Of a stretch of 31,994 nucleotides of DNA, positions 1-6,039 are shown one piece after another; position 1 is the first letter of the stretch; every line of letters starts with the position of its first letter. Under the pieces are notes generated by a model, which did not search any database, was not told where the DNA came from, and was given only the letters and a program-made list of their open reading frames with translations. The position numbers and the translations under genes are program-made. This DNA comes from JBEGQX01 sp041180805 (lineage in GTDB: Bacteria; Planctomycetota; Planctomycetia; Gemmatales; Gemmataceae): NCBI GenBank assembly GCA_041180805.1, contig JBEGQX010000363.1, positions 1-31,994 on the forward strand, given 5' to 3'.

Positions 1-335
1 ATAAGTGCTGGATAAAGAGACCTGTTCGCCTTGGATATCAATCCGCCAGTATGCCTACGGGACACCCTAACGCAATTTTCTGCCAACCAATTCGATTGAG
101 TCGATACCCTGCTTCCAACCAATTGATCTGATACTAGAACCATTCACACCATAATCCGTCAACAATTGAAACAGAAAGCACATTTCATGTATACAATATA
201 TTAGATGGCTTTGATGGATGTCGATGCATATTGCGGTAACAGGGAGCGTTTGGGAGTTCGTCGGCGGTATGTTGCGTCAGGGGAGTTATAAAACCAGTCT
301 CTGTGTTCGGCGTCAATAACAAAAAGGAGATCGGT
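1..335. other. Gene-free stretch before the DUF3309 gene
   Basis: I see no convincing coding region. Two short direct copies of CCAACCAATT lie near 82 and 115. Positions 1-23 match 711-733 as an inverted repeat, so the start of the window may lie inside or at the edge of a repeated element. A TATAAA at about 288-293 could be a -10 box for the following gene, but I find no good -35 box. Confidence 0.5.
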
Positions 336-494
336 ATGTCCCTAGGAACCATCTTGTTGATCCTGCTGATTCTGATGCTATTGGGAGCGATTCCAGTCTG
401 GCCCTATAACCGAAACTGGAACTATGGCCCGAGCGGTGGATTGGGATTGATCTTGGTCATTCTGATCATTCTTGTTCTGCTAGGGCGTATTTGA
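336..494 (+). CDS. DUF3309 family small membrane protein
   Basis: This is a 52-residue, almost wholly hydrophobic protein. Two membrane segments (about residues 3-18 and 34-50) flank a short polar turn with the family pattern P-x-W-P-Y-x-R-x-W-x-Y-G-P-S-G-G, and it ends in LLGRI. That two-helix hairpin with a Tyr/Trp/Gly turn is the DUF3309 pattern, whose function is unknown. I chose ATG 336 because AAAGGAGA lies at the ideal distance upstream. An in-frame upstream start at 303 would add 11 polar residues and lacks a ribosome site. The gene stands alone between the inverted repeats described above, so it may be cargo of a small mobile element. Confident of the family; no function can be assigned. 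Confidence 0.85.
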   Translation: MSLGTILLILLILMLLGAIPVWPYNRNWNYGPSGGLGLILVILIILVLLGRI

Positions 495-829
495 TCATTA
501 GTGGGTTTTCTATTGTGAAAAGCATTTCGGGATGTTCTGCGATGGTTTCAAAACCATCAGTCTTCGCTTTTGTTGCTGAAATCATCAAATTACATCCTGA
601 GTTGTGAGTAATAAATAGAGAATTGATTACGGATGTTTGTCTGAATCAAGGGAATGTAATAGCTGGCTTTCGTTAGATGAAATTGTGCAAAGAGATAATT
701 AAAGCGGATCAAGTCTCTTTATCCAGCGCTTACCATCATGTGCAGATGAAGCAGGAAGACTTTAGCTCGATTGATCTGCCCCCGAAAAAGTCCACAGTAT
801 GTTAAGGTAGTATCAGGAAAGAATGGAGG
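495..829. other. Gene-free stretch between DUF3309 gene and IS3 element
   Basis: No supported gene is present. The right copy of the inverted repeat lies at 711-733. The roughly 100 bp before the IS (730-829) contain short open stretches but nothing resembling the missing N-terminal half of the recombinase found on the other side of the IS. The IS boundary therefore does not look like a simple insertion into an otherwise intact gene. Confidence 0.5.
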
Positions 830-849
830 TGTCCCCAAATCGGTACCAG

Positions 850-1698
850 TTAAAAAGCAAGTTTTGGATGGTATTTGGATTGAAGTCCTCTGGCCTTGGT
901 AATAGCAAATTCCTCGGGAGCCAGGTTTCCCAGAGAACTATGTGGATGAAATTTATTATAGTAATTCCGCCATTGCCCCACCTTCTCCTGGGCATCCAGC
1001 AGGGATAAAAAGTAATGAGCATTCAGGCATTCCTGACGTACCCTGGAGTTGAATGATTCTATGAACGCATTATCCGTTGGCTTGCCGGGCCTGCTGAAAT
1101 CCAGTGTGACCTTGTTAAAGTAGGACCAAAGGTCCAACATTCTTCCAGTGAACTCGGGGCCATTGTCCACACGGATGGAATTTGGTTTTCCTCGTTCCGT
1201 GGCAACCTCCTCAAGCACCTTCACCACCTTGTTTGCAGAGAATCGACTGTCCACCCGGATTGCTATCGATTCACGGGTGCAAACATCCAGAATGGTCAAG
1301 ATCCGGACACTTTGTCCATTTGCGAGCGTGTCACTCATAAAGTACATGCTCCAGACTTGATTGGGAGACTGAACCAAGGGGCGATTTTCCCGTTTCTGGC
1401 AGGATACCTTCCTCCGAGGTGTCTTTTTCCTCATGGAAAGCCCTTCCAGGCGGTATAGTCGATGCACCCGCTTAAGATTCACTTTCCATCCCTCCCTGCG
1501 AAGCAGGACATGTAATCTTCGATATCCGTATCGAATCCTGCTGACTGCAAGGTCTCTTAACCTCATGCGAAGTAATTCCTGAGGATCCTTGCGGCTTTTG
1601 TAGTAATCCGTGGTCCTTGAGAATTGCATCACACGACATATCCTGCACCGGCTTATCGCGTAGCGTGTCATGTACTCAGCCACCAGTGCGCGCCGCAC
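850..1698 (-). CDS. IS3 transposase orfB (DDE integrase domain), first Asp replaced by Tyr
   Basis: This is the catalytic half of an IS3 transposase, about 282 residues. An HTH_21-type region (RYGYRRLHVLLRREG, residues 56-70) is followed by an rve/RNase H-like domain. The motif VDNGPEF gives Asp178, and the TDNAFIESFNSRVRQECL region gives Glu214. The first acidic residue should sit in the family's W-S-M-D-F motif. Here the codon is TAC and the motif reads WSMYFMSD (Tyr119), one base from GAC. The protein is normally made as an OrfAB fusion by -1 frameshifting, so the GTG at 1698 need not be a real start. In the orfB frame, the reading runs on upstream to the slippery site. Confidence 0.88.
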   Translation of the reverse strand: MRRALVAEYMTRYAISRCRICRVMQFSRTTDYYKSRKDPQELLRMRLRDLAVSRIRYGYRRLHVLLRREGWKVNLKRVHRLYRLEGLSMRKKTPRRKVSCQKRENRPLVQSPNQVWSMYFMSDTLANGQSVRILTILDVCTRESIAIRVDSRFSANKVVKVLEEVATERGKPNSIRVDNGPEFTGRMLDLWSYFNKVTLDFSRPGKPTDNAFIESFNSRVRQECLNAHYFLSLLDAQEKVGQWRNYYNKFHPHSSLGNLAPEEFAITKARGLQSKYHPKLAF

Positions 1699-1706
1699 CG
1701 GTGGCT

Positions 1707-1973
1707 TTAGAGCTTTTTTGACAGGACATCCTGCAGTAACTTCTTGTCCAGGCTCAGGTCTGCTACCAGTTGCTTTAACTTTCGGTTCTCTTCCTCCAGG
1801 ATTCTAAGGCGTCTTATCTCTTCGTTACCCATGGCGCCATATTTTGTTTTCCAGCGAAAGAAGGTGGCTTGGCATATACCAAGCTTCCGGCAGACATCCT
1901 CCACCGCCAACCCGGATTCAGCCTGCCTCAAGGCAAACGTAATCTGTTCCTGTGTGAACCTTTTTCTACTCAT
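1707..1973 (-). CDS. IS3 transposase orfA (HTH and leucine-zipper region)
   Basis: This 88-residue protein carries an N-terminal helix-turn-helix (about residues 8-40, with the pattern FTQEQITFALRQ...VCRKLGICQATFFRWKTKYG) and then a heptad-rich coiled coil (EENRKLKQLVADLSLDKKLLQDVL). That is the IS3 OrfA plan for binding the element ends and multimerising. I placed the start at ATG 1973, preceded by GAAAGGG. An upstream ATG at 2000 would add nine residues without a clear ribosome site. The gene ends eight codons into a region where the ribosome can slip into the orfB frame (AAAAAAG, 1713-1719). Confidence 0.88.
   Translation of the reverse strand: MSRKRFTQEQITFALRQAESGLAVEDVCRKLGICQATFFRWKTKYGAMGNEEIRRLRILEEENRKLKQLVADLSLDKKLLQDVLSKKL
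1713..1719 (-). promoter_or_regulatory. A6G slippery heptamer for -1 programmed frameshift (orfA to orfB)
   Basis: On the minus strand orfA reads TCA-AAA-AAG-CTC-TAA. The heptamer AAAAAAG is the classic IS3-family -1 slip site. Slipping back one base gives GCT-CTA-AAG-CCA-CCG-GTG-CGG, which runs straight into the orfB frame. This directly supports one fused OrfAB transposase. Confidence 0.8.
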
Positions 1974-2045
1974 GGTTTTAACCCTTTCCGTTAAAACCAA
2001 ATCCTACCAAGACTCTCATTTCATTGGTCCTACTTTTGGGGACTA

Positions 2046-2359
2046 GACCAGTGCAAGGGAGCTTTCTAAATTCAGCCCAGGGACGAAATGGGTGGAAAAA
2101 TTGTAATCTCAGGACAGGTTTCAAAAGACTTATCAAACGGGCAGGCCTGGAATGTTGGCCAAGACTTTTTCATAACCTGCGGTCAAGTTGTGAAACCGAA
2201 CTGCTTGAAAAGTTTCCAACCCATGTTGTTGCCCGCTGGATGGGGCATGATGTCAAGATCTGCATGAAACACTATGCACAGATGACGGATGATCATTTTA
2301 GCCGGGCAATAGGTGTGGCAAAAAGCGGTGCAGAATCCGGTGCAGTTGCAGTGCAATAA
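2046..2359 (+). pseudogene. Tyrosine recombinase (phage-type integrase), C-terminal fragment
   Basis: About 104 residues remain of a site-specific tyrosine recombinase. The catalytic pieces HNLRSS (His-x-x-Arg), RWMGH (the second His) and KHYAQ (the nucleophilic Tyr) are all present in order, followed by a Gly/Ala/Ser-rich tail. The N-terminal core-binding domain and the first catalytic Arg are missing. The open frame upstream runs into the IS end at about 2043 and has no proper start. No N-terminal half is visible on the far side of the IS, so the gene was truncated and not merely interrupted. It lies about 120 bp from the 3' end of a tRNA gene, the usual position of an element's integrase beside its attachment site. 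Confidence 0.8.
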
Positions 2360-2480
2360 GCGGTGCAGCAAGGACTCGCACCCAATATGCAACTGGTAGC
2401 AAATTTAAACACAAACATATACCCTGATAGGATTTATGCCAAGCCTTGCGAATCAGAGGAATTGGGTGCGAAAGTGAAAA

Positions 2481-2570
<90 letters not shown>

Positions 2571-2595
2571 GGCACCATTAATCTACTGGAATTCC

Positions 2596-2619
2596 GGGCC
2601 AACCGCAAGAAGTTGGCCC
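2596..2619. terminator. Perfect 8-bp hairpin between tRNA-Ser and the aminotransferase gene
   Basis: GGGCCAAC (2596-2603) pairs exactly with GTTGGCCC (2612-2619) around an 8-nt loop. It lies 30 bp past the stop codon of the minus-strand aminotransferase gene. There is no T-run on either side, so it would be a weak or Rho-assisted terminator, or a 3'-end stabilising hairpin. Confidence 0.45.
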
Positions 2620-2648
2620 AGAAGAACATTCAATTATTCGACAAAAAA

Positions 2649-3902
2649 TTACCAGTTTTTTCGATACTTAGGATTTTTCTCCAAATATGCATTCACCTTG
2701 TCTGACCAATGGATAGCCTGGGCAAAAAATTCCACCGCCTCTACCAGCCTTTCATCGGGTTCTGCGCAGCTAAAACGCAAAAAACCATGCCCGGCATCTC
2801 CAAAACACTCACCGCCAAGGCAAGCAACGCCCTTATTATCGCTGGCACCTTCCAACAGATACATGGCCAACCCATGGGATGCTATGCCCAACTTTTTGCA
2901 AATGGCAGAAACATCCGGAAACACATAAAAAGTTCCCGCTGGCATGAAAACCTTTACACCCGGAACCTTTTCCAGATGGCGGACCAGCAACTCCACCTTC
3001 TTTTGGAACCTTCCCATGACCTCGTCACGTTCGGAAGAATCCTTTTCGATGGCGGCCTGCCCTGCCAGTTGAACCAGCGGAGGAACACAGGAAAGGGAAG
3101 TATTAATCATCTTGCCAACGATTTCCGCAACCTTGGGGCTGGATACCGCGTAACCCAGGCGCCAACCGCTCATGCTGTAGGATTTGCTGAAGGTGTAAAC
3201 AGCCATCGTATGATCCAGCATGCCAGGTTGAGTCAACGGGGTGACATGCTTACCCTTCCAAACCATATGGCAATAAGGCTCATCGCTGAAAAGCGCAATA
3301 TCTTTGCCAACAATTAATTTGGCCAGCCCTTGCATATCCTCCTCGGTAGCCACGCCCCCGGTTGGGTTGTGAGGTGAATTCAGGAATATGGCCTTGGCTT
3401 TTGGCTCGTTGCGAATGAAAGCTTCCACATCGGCAAGATTTGGCCTGAACTGTTTATCCTGGGTCAGGGAACTGTAAACGATTTTGGCGCCACGCCTTTC
3501 AAGATTTGGCTTGTAAGTTGGAAACTGGGGCGAGAAAACCAAAACAGCATCCCCCGGGTTCAAAAATGCCTCGCAGAAAAACTGTTCAAAAACCTTGGCC
3601 CCCGGTCCCACGGTAATGTTTTCCGGGCCAACTTTGACACCAAATTCTTTGGTGTAATTTTTCGCAAGGGATTCCCTGAACGAGGGCAAACCTGGGGAAG
3701 GGCAATAGTGGGTCATCCCCTGATGAATGGCACCCACTCCGGAATCCAGTGCACTTTTTGTGCTGTTAAAGGGACTGTCCCCAATCTGCAATTCAATGAC
3801 ATCCTTCCCGGCGGCCTTAAGCTTTTTTGCCACTGCAAGAACGTCAAAAGCTGTTTCCCCGGTAAGACCTAGGGCAAATCCACTGAGAGTTGGCGCAGAC
3901 AT
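2649..3902 (-). CDS. PLP-dependent aminotransferase, class I/II (aspartate aminotransferase-like)
   Basis: This 417-residue fold-type I aminotransferase most likely moves an amino group between an amino acid and a 2-oxo acid in the cytoplasm. Visible landmarks are the N-terminal substrate region (LQIGDSPF, about 38-45), NSPHNPTGG (175-183) holding the cofactor-binding Asn, SDEPY (206-210) with the Asp that pairs with the pyridine nitrogen, and SKSYSMSGWRLGY (239-251) in which Lys240 forms the Schiff base. The Arg of FLRFSCAEP near the end probably binds the substrate carboxylate. The start is backed by AGGAAGG upstream of the ATG. Substrate choice (aspartate, aromatic or other) cannot be read from the sequence. 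It appears monocistronic. Confidence 0.9.
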   Translation of the reverse strand: MSAPTLSGFALGLTGETAFDVLAVAKKLKAAGKDVIELQIGDSPFNSTKSALDSGVGAIHQGMTHYCPSPGLPSFRESLAKNYTKEFGVKVGPENITVGPGAKVFEQFFCEAFLNPGDAVLVFSPQFPTYKPNLERRGAKIVYSSLTQDKQFRPNLADVEAFIRNEPKAKAIFLNSPHNPTGGVATEEDMQGLAKLIVGKDIALFSDEPYCHMVWKGKHVTPLTQPGMLDHTMAVYTFSKSYSMSGWRLGYAVSSPKVAEIVGKMINTSLSCVPPLVQLAGQAAIEKDSSERDEVMGRFQKKVELLVRHLEKVPGVKVFMPAGTFYVFPDVSAICKKLGIASHGLAMYLLEGASDNKGVACLGGECFGDAGHGFLRFSCAEPDERLVEAVEFFAQAIHWSDKVNAYLEKNPKYRKNW

Positions 3903-3990
3903 GAAAACACCTTCCTAAAATTGGCAACCGCCGCCTTTGCTTGCAAATGATAAGGTAACTTTCAAGATTATATGGGAAGCAAAGGCCATC

Positions 3991-4027
3991 ATAAAACAAA
4001 AAGGGCCGCGTTTTAAACGCAGCCCTT
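3991..4027 (-). terminator. Intrinsic terminator after the 90-residue protein gene
   Basis: On the minus strand a long GC-cored stem (AAAGGGCTGCGTTT with AAACGCGGCCCTTT, with one G-T pair) is followed by TTGTTTTAT. It begins about 23 bp past the stop codon at 4051, a textbook Rho-independent arrangement. Confidence 0.8.
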
Positions 4028-4050
4028 TCCCGTTTCTAACAAAGCAAGGC

Positions 4051-4323
4051 TTAGGCAACCTTGGCAAGCTTCAACTTGTTTGGAAGCGCAAGGTTTGTCT
4101 GATGCATCCAGCGACCGGCATCGGGAGCGCCATGCCAGCGCTGAAGGGAAATGGACTGAGCCTTTTCCTTTTCTTCCTCATCCAGCAAATCATTAAAGGC
4201 TGATTCGATATTGGCACGAACCTGCTCAGAAGATCTGCCGACGAAAAGAAGCATTTCCGAGCGATTCTCAAAAGTGACAACGGCACGCCAAACTTGAGGT
4301 TTGGATTCGGTTTGATACTGCAT
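4051..4323 (-). CDS. Hypothetical protein, 90 residues
   Basis: I do not recognise a family. The product is small and soluble. The first half (residues 1-35) is predicted beta-rich (WRAVVTFENRSEMLLFVG), then comes a helix with a strongly acidic and lysine-rich stretch (about 45-57, NDLLDEEEKEKAQ), and an Ala/Lys-containing end. No signal peptide or membrane segment is seen. It is a real gene by context: AGGAGGG sits at proper spacing before ATG 4323, and an intrinsic terminator follows. The competing frame over the same bases (4071-4343) has no such ribosome site. It sits between the aminotransferase and the RNA-binding protein as its own transcription unit. Confidence 0.7.
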   Translation of the reverse strand: MQYQTESKPQVWRAVVTFENRSEMLLFVGRSSEQVRANIESAFNDLLDEEEKEKAQSISLQRWHGAPDAGRWMHQTNLALPNKLKLAKVA

Positions 4324-4373
4324 TGAAAAGCCCTCCTTGGCAAAGAGAAAAGTTATGTGTGAAGGTATGGTGC

Positions 4374-4416
4374 AAAAAAAATGCTCCTCCTGTCAATAAC
4401 AGGAAGAGCATTTTTA
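4374..4416 (-). terminator. Intrinsic terminator after the RRM protein gene
   Basis: On the minus strand AAAATGCTCTTCCTGTTATT pairs back through GACAGGAGGAGCATTTT and ends in a run of T. The stem is about 15 bp with few mismatches. It starts about 20 bp beyond the stop at 4438. Confidence 0.85.
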
Positions 4417-4437
4417 GAAGAATCTTGGAAAATATTT

Positions 4438-4821
4438 TTAGTAGCCGCCACGATCACCACGGTCACCGCCGTAGCCACCACGGCCACCGCGACCACCACG
4501 GCCGCCGCCGAAGCCACCGCGACCGCCACCACCGCCGCCGCCACCGTAACCGCCGCCACCAGGACCACGTTCTTCACGAGGCCTTGCTTCGTTGCAAGTC
4601 AAAGGCCTGCCCTGGAACTGAAAACCATTCAGGTTTTCAATAGCCTTGGAAGCTTCCTGGTCATTGGCCATTTCAACGAAGCCAAAACCACGAGACCTGC
4701 CGGTCTCACGATCCATGATGATCTGGCTGCGGCTTACAGCACCGTGCTGTGAAAAAAGCGCAGTCAGGTCTTCTGCTGTGGCAGACCATGAAAGGTTGCC
4801 CACATAAATGTTCTTCGCCAT
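4438..4821 (-). CDS. RNA-binding protein: single RRM plus glycine/arginine-rich (RGG) tail
   Basis: This 127-residue protein is built like eukaryotic and cyanobacterial glycine-rich RNA-binding proteins. One RRM domain (about 3-80) contains RNP2 IYVGNL (5-10) and RNP1 RGFGFVEM (44-51) with the expected aromatic residues for stacking on RNA bases. A tail (about 86-127) of Gly, Arg, Tyr and Asp repeats follows, with several RGG and GGY units. Such proteins usually act as RNA chaperones, often in the cold; that role is inferred from the family. The gene stands alone, with a 400-bp upstream region and its own terminator. The repetitive tail DNA is prone to length change, so exact tail length may vary between strains. 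Confidence 0.93.
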   Translation of the reverse strand: MAKNIYVGNLSWSATAEDLTALFSQHGAVSRSQIIMDRETGRSRGFGFVEMANDQEASKAIENLNGFQFQGRPLTCNEARPREERGPGGGGYGGGGGGGGRGGFGGGRGGRGGRGGYGGDRGDRGGY

Positions 4822-5232
4822 CGCTCGCTCGTCCTTTCCTCGCCAGTAAAACTAATCCCCAAACAGGTCAAATGTTCCTGGCATAACAAAACATAAAGCC
4901 CGATATCTGGTTGGTCTGGAAAAGGAGCAGTAAGAAGGTTTTATTTGATTCAAGCATAAAGCCCAAAGCAAAACACCCCAACATTCGCCAGGCTTGCTTT
5001 AGAACCGATTTTTTAGGATTGAGATACTCAAAACGAAGATCAACAACCAAAAACCGAGACTTGAAAACAAGCGAGGATACCGACAATTCATCTCCCGATC
5101 TACCAGCCTGTCGGCCACTACCGACACTAGGCCACTGTAGAACTTTATATCCCACCCATTCCCCCAAGTAAAGCATTAAATGGAACAATTTTAAGAAAAA
5201 AGTTTTTTTTGGAAAGGCACCAATCAGAATCG
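4822..5232. other. Gene-free region upstream of the RRM gene, with a structured element
   Basis: No convincing gene is present; the open frames here have no ribosome site or recognisable product. The region carries the 3' flank of the phosphorylase gene and, on the same minus strand, the promoter and leader of the RRM gene. Its main structure is the long imperfect hairpin at 5100-5140. I cannot place a promoter with confidence. One weak candidate on the minus strand is TTGCTT-N17-TCAAAT near 4930-4965. Confidence 0.5.
5100..5140 (-). ncRNA. Extended imperfect hairpin in the PNP-RRM intergenic region
   Basis: An inner perfect stem TGTCGG/CCGACA encloses a 6-nt loop. GCC/GGC pairs extend it across a 3-nt bulge, and CTAC/GTAG pairs close it across an interior loop, giving about 13 pairs in 41 nt. 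It lies 92 bp past the phosphorylase stop and about 280 bp before the RRM start. It has no T-run, so it is not a classic terminator. It may be a leader element of the RRM mRNA or a 3' processing hairpin of the upstream operon. The strand is assumed from the flanking genes. Confidence 0.35.
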
Positions 5233-6039
5233 TTATATATTTTCCAAAATACCGCTTACCATATTCTTTAAGATTCCCGACATTCCCTGCACGTTGGCCA
5301 GAATCTCTTCGTGATGCAATTCCCCAGAAGACAATCCACAGGCTTTGTTCGAAATTCCACTGATCGCCAGGCAGCGCATTCCGAGGCGAAATGCCTCTTC
5401 AGCTTCCCAGGCTGTGCTCATACCCACCGCATCGGCCCCTATCTTTTGAAAAAATCGAATCTCCGCAGGTGTCTCGTAGGTTGGCCCGCTTACCATCAGA
5501 TATTTTCCCGCAATCGAGCAAACCCCCAACCCCCTTAAAATGCCCAGGGCAACCTGATTCAATTCCAATGAATAAGGCGGATTCAAGCATGGCAAAAAGC
5601 CCGGATAAGCCTTGTCGGAATTCCATAAGGTTCCTGTTGTCACAATGTGGTTTTCAAGAACCATTACCGACCCGGGATTTAGTAAAGAATGAATCCCTCC
5701 CGCGGCATTGGTCAATATTGCGGTTTTGCAACCAACATTTTGCGCCAAACGCACGAGCGAGGTTACCGTTTCACGCTGATACCCCTCGTAATGATGAATA
5801 CGACCTTCAGAAACCAAAATGGTTTTCCCAGACGCCTTCAAAAGCGTTAACGCCCCCTTGTGCCCTTTGACACTGGCGGCATTCAAGCCATGAATACTTG
5901 AAAAAGCCCAGGTGCCAAGAATTGGAAACCCTGATACAAATCCACCGAAGCCGGACCCCAACACTAGAAAAACATCAGGATGGTTCTTTTTACAGGCTTC
6001 AAAAAGTGGATGATTGCCAAACAACGAGGCATCAAACAT
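5233..6039 (-). CDS. Purine nucleoside phosphorylase (trimeric, class I type)
   Basis: This 268-residue cytoplasmic enzyme splits purine nucleosides with phosphate to give the free base and (deoxy)ribose-1-phosphate. Family landmarks appear in order: the phosphate loop VLGSGFGG (26-33), GRIHHYEGY (79-87), TNAAGG (110-115), SGPTYETPAE (184-193) with the substrate-binding Glu, GADAVGMST (201-209), and SNKA (230-233) with the base-contacting Asn. After GMST the usual V-P-E stretch reads AWEAEEA, a mild divergence. The start overlaps the end of the ABC permease gene by 8 nt, so translation is probably coupled to the export operon. A phosphorylase in this place is unusual. It could equally act on 5'-methylthioadenosine, which has a related fold, though the Asn favours 6-oxopurines. 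Confidence 0.9.
   Translation of the reverse strand: MFDASLFGNHPLFEACKKNHPDVFLVLGSGFGGFVSGFPILGTWAFSSIHGLNAASVKGHKGALTLLKASGKTILVSEGRIHHYEGYQRETVTSLVRLAQNVGCKTAILTNAAGGIHSLLNPGSVMVLENHIVTTGTLWNSDKAYPGFLPCLNPPYSLELNQVALGILRGLGVCSIAGKYLMVSGPTYETPAEIRFFQKIGADAVGMSTAWEAEEAFRLGMRCLAISGISNKACGLSSGELHHEEILANVQGMSGILKNMVSGILENI

Larger units (their letters stand above)
1..733. repeat. Imperfect inverted repeat (1-23 and 711-733) bracketing the DUF3309 gene
   Basis: Positions 1-23 read ATAAGTGCTGG followed by ATAAAGAGACCT. The reverse complement of 711-733 reads GTAAGCGCTGG followed by ATAAAGAGACTT. Roughly 20 of 23 bases agree, and similarity fades inward of the repeats. The left copy begins at the first base of the window, so its true length is unknown. 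The pair encloses about 690 bp whose only gene is the 52-residue membrane protein, with no transposase inside. This could be a non-autonomous (MITE-like) element, two separate IS remnants, or chance. Direct flanking duplications cannot be tested because the left flank is absent. Confidence 0.45.
831..2043 (-). mobile_element. IS3-family insertion sequence (IS407-like group)
   Basis: The element is about 1.2 kb with two overlapping-frame transposase genes on the minus strand. Its ends form imperfect inverted repeats: the left end reads GTCCCCAAATCGGTACCA, and the reverse complement of the right end reads GTCCCCAAAAGTAGGACCA. The size, orfA/orfB layout and A6G slippery site are typical of IS3. 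I cannot find a 3-4 bp target duplication: the flanks are AGGT on the left and TAGA on the right. One end has probably been rearranged, or the exact ends are off by a base or two. The first catalytic Asp of the transposase is replaced by Tyr, so the copy is probably dead. Confidence 0.85.

Noticed and set aside
2709..3317. 202-residue open frame on the plus strand
   Set aside because: It lies wholly antisense to the aminotransferase, whose motifs are complete, and has no ribosome site or recognisable product.
4071..4343. Alternative minus-strand frame over the 90-residue gene
   Set aside because: The frame starting at 4323 has AGGAGGG at correct spacing and ends before an intrinsic terminator; this one has neither.
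4443..4560. Repetitive GC-rich stretch that could pass for a tandem repeat or CRISPR-like array
   Set aside because: It is the coding sequence of the RGG tail; units are short and irregular, with no spacers. No CRISPR array is seen in the window.
4868..5188. Open frames in the PNP-RRM gap
   Set aside because: They have no ribosome site or family resemblance, and the region carries hairpin structure; I treat it as non-coding.
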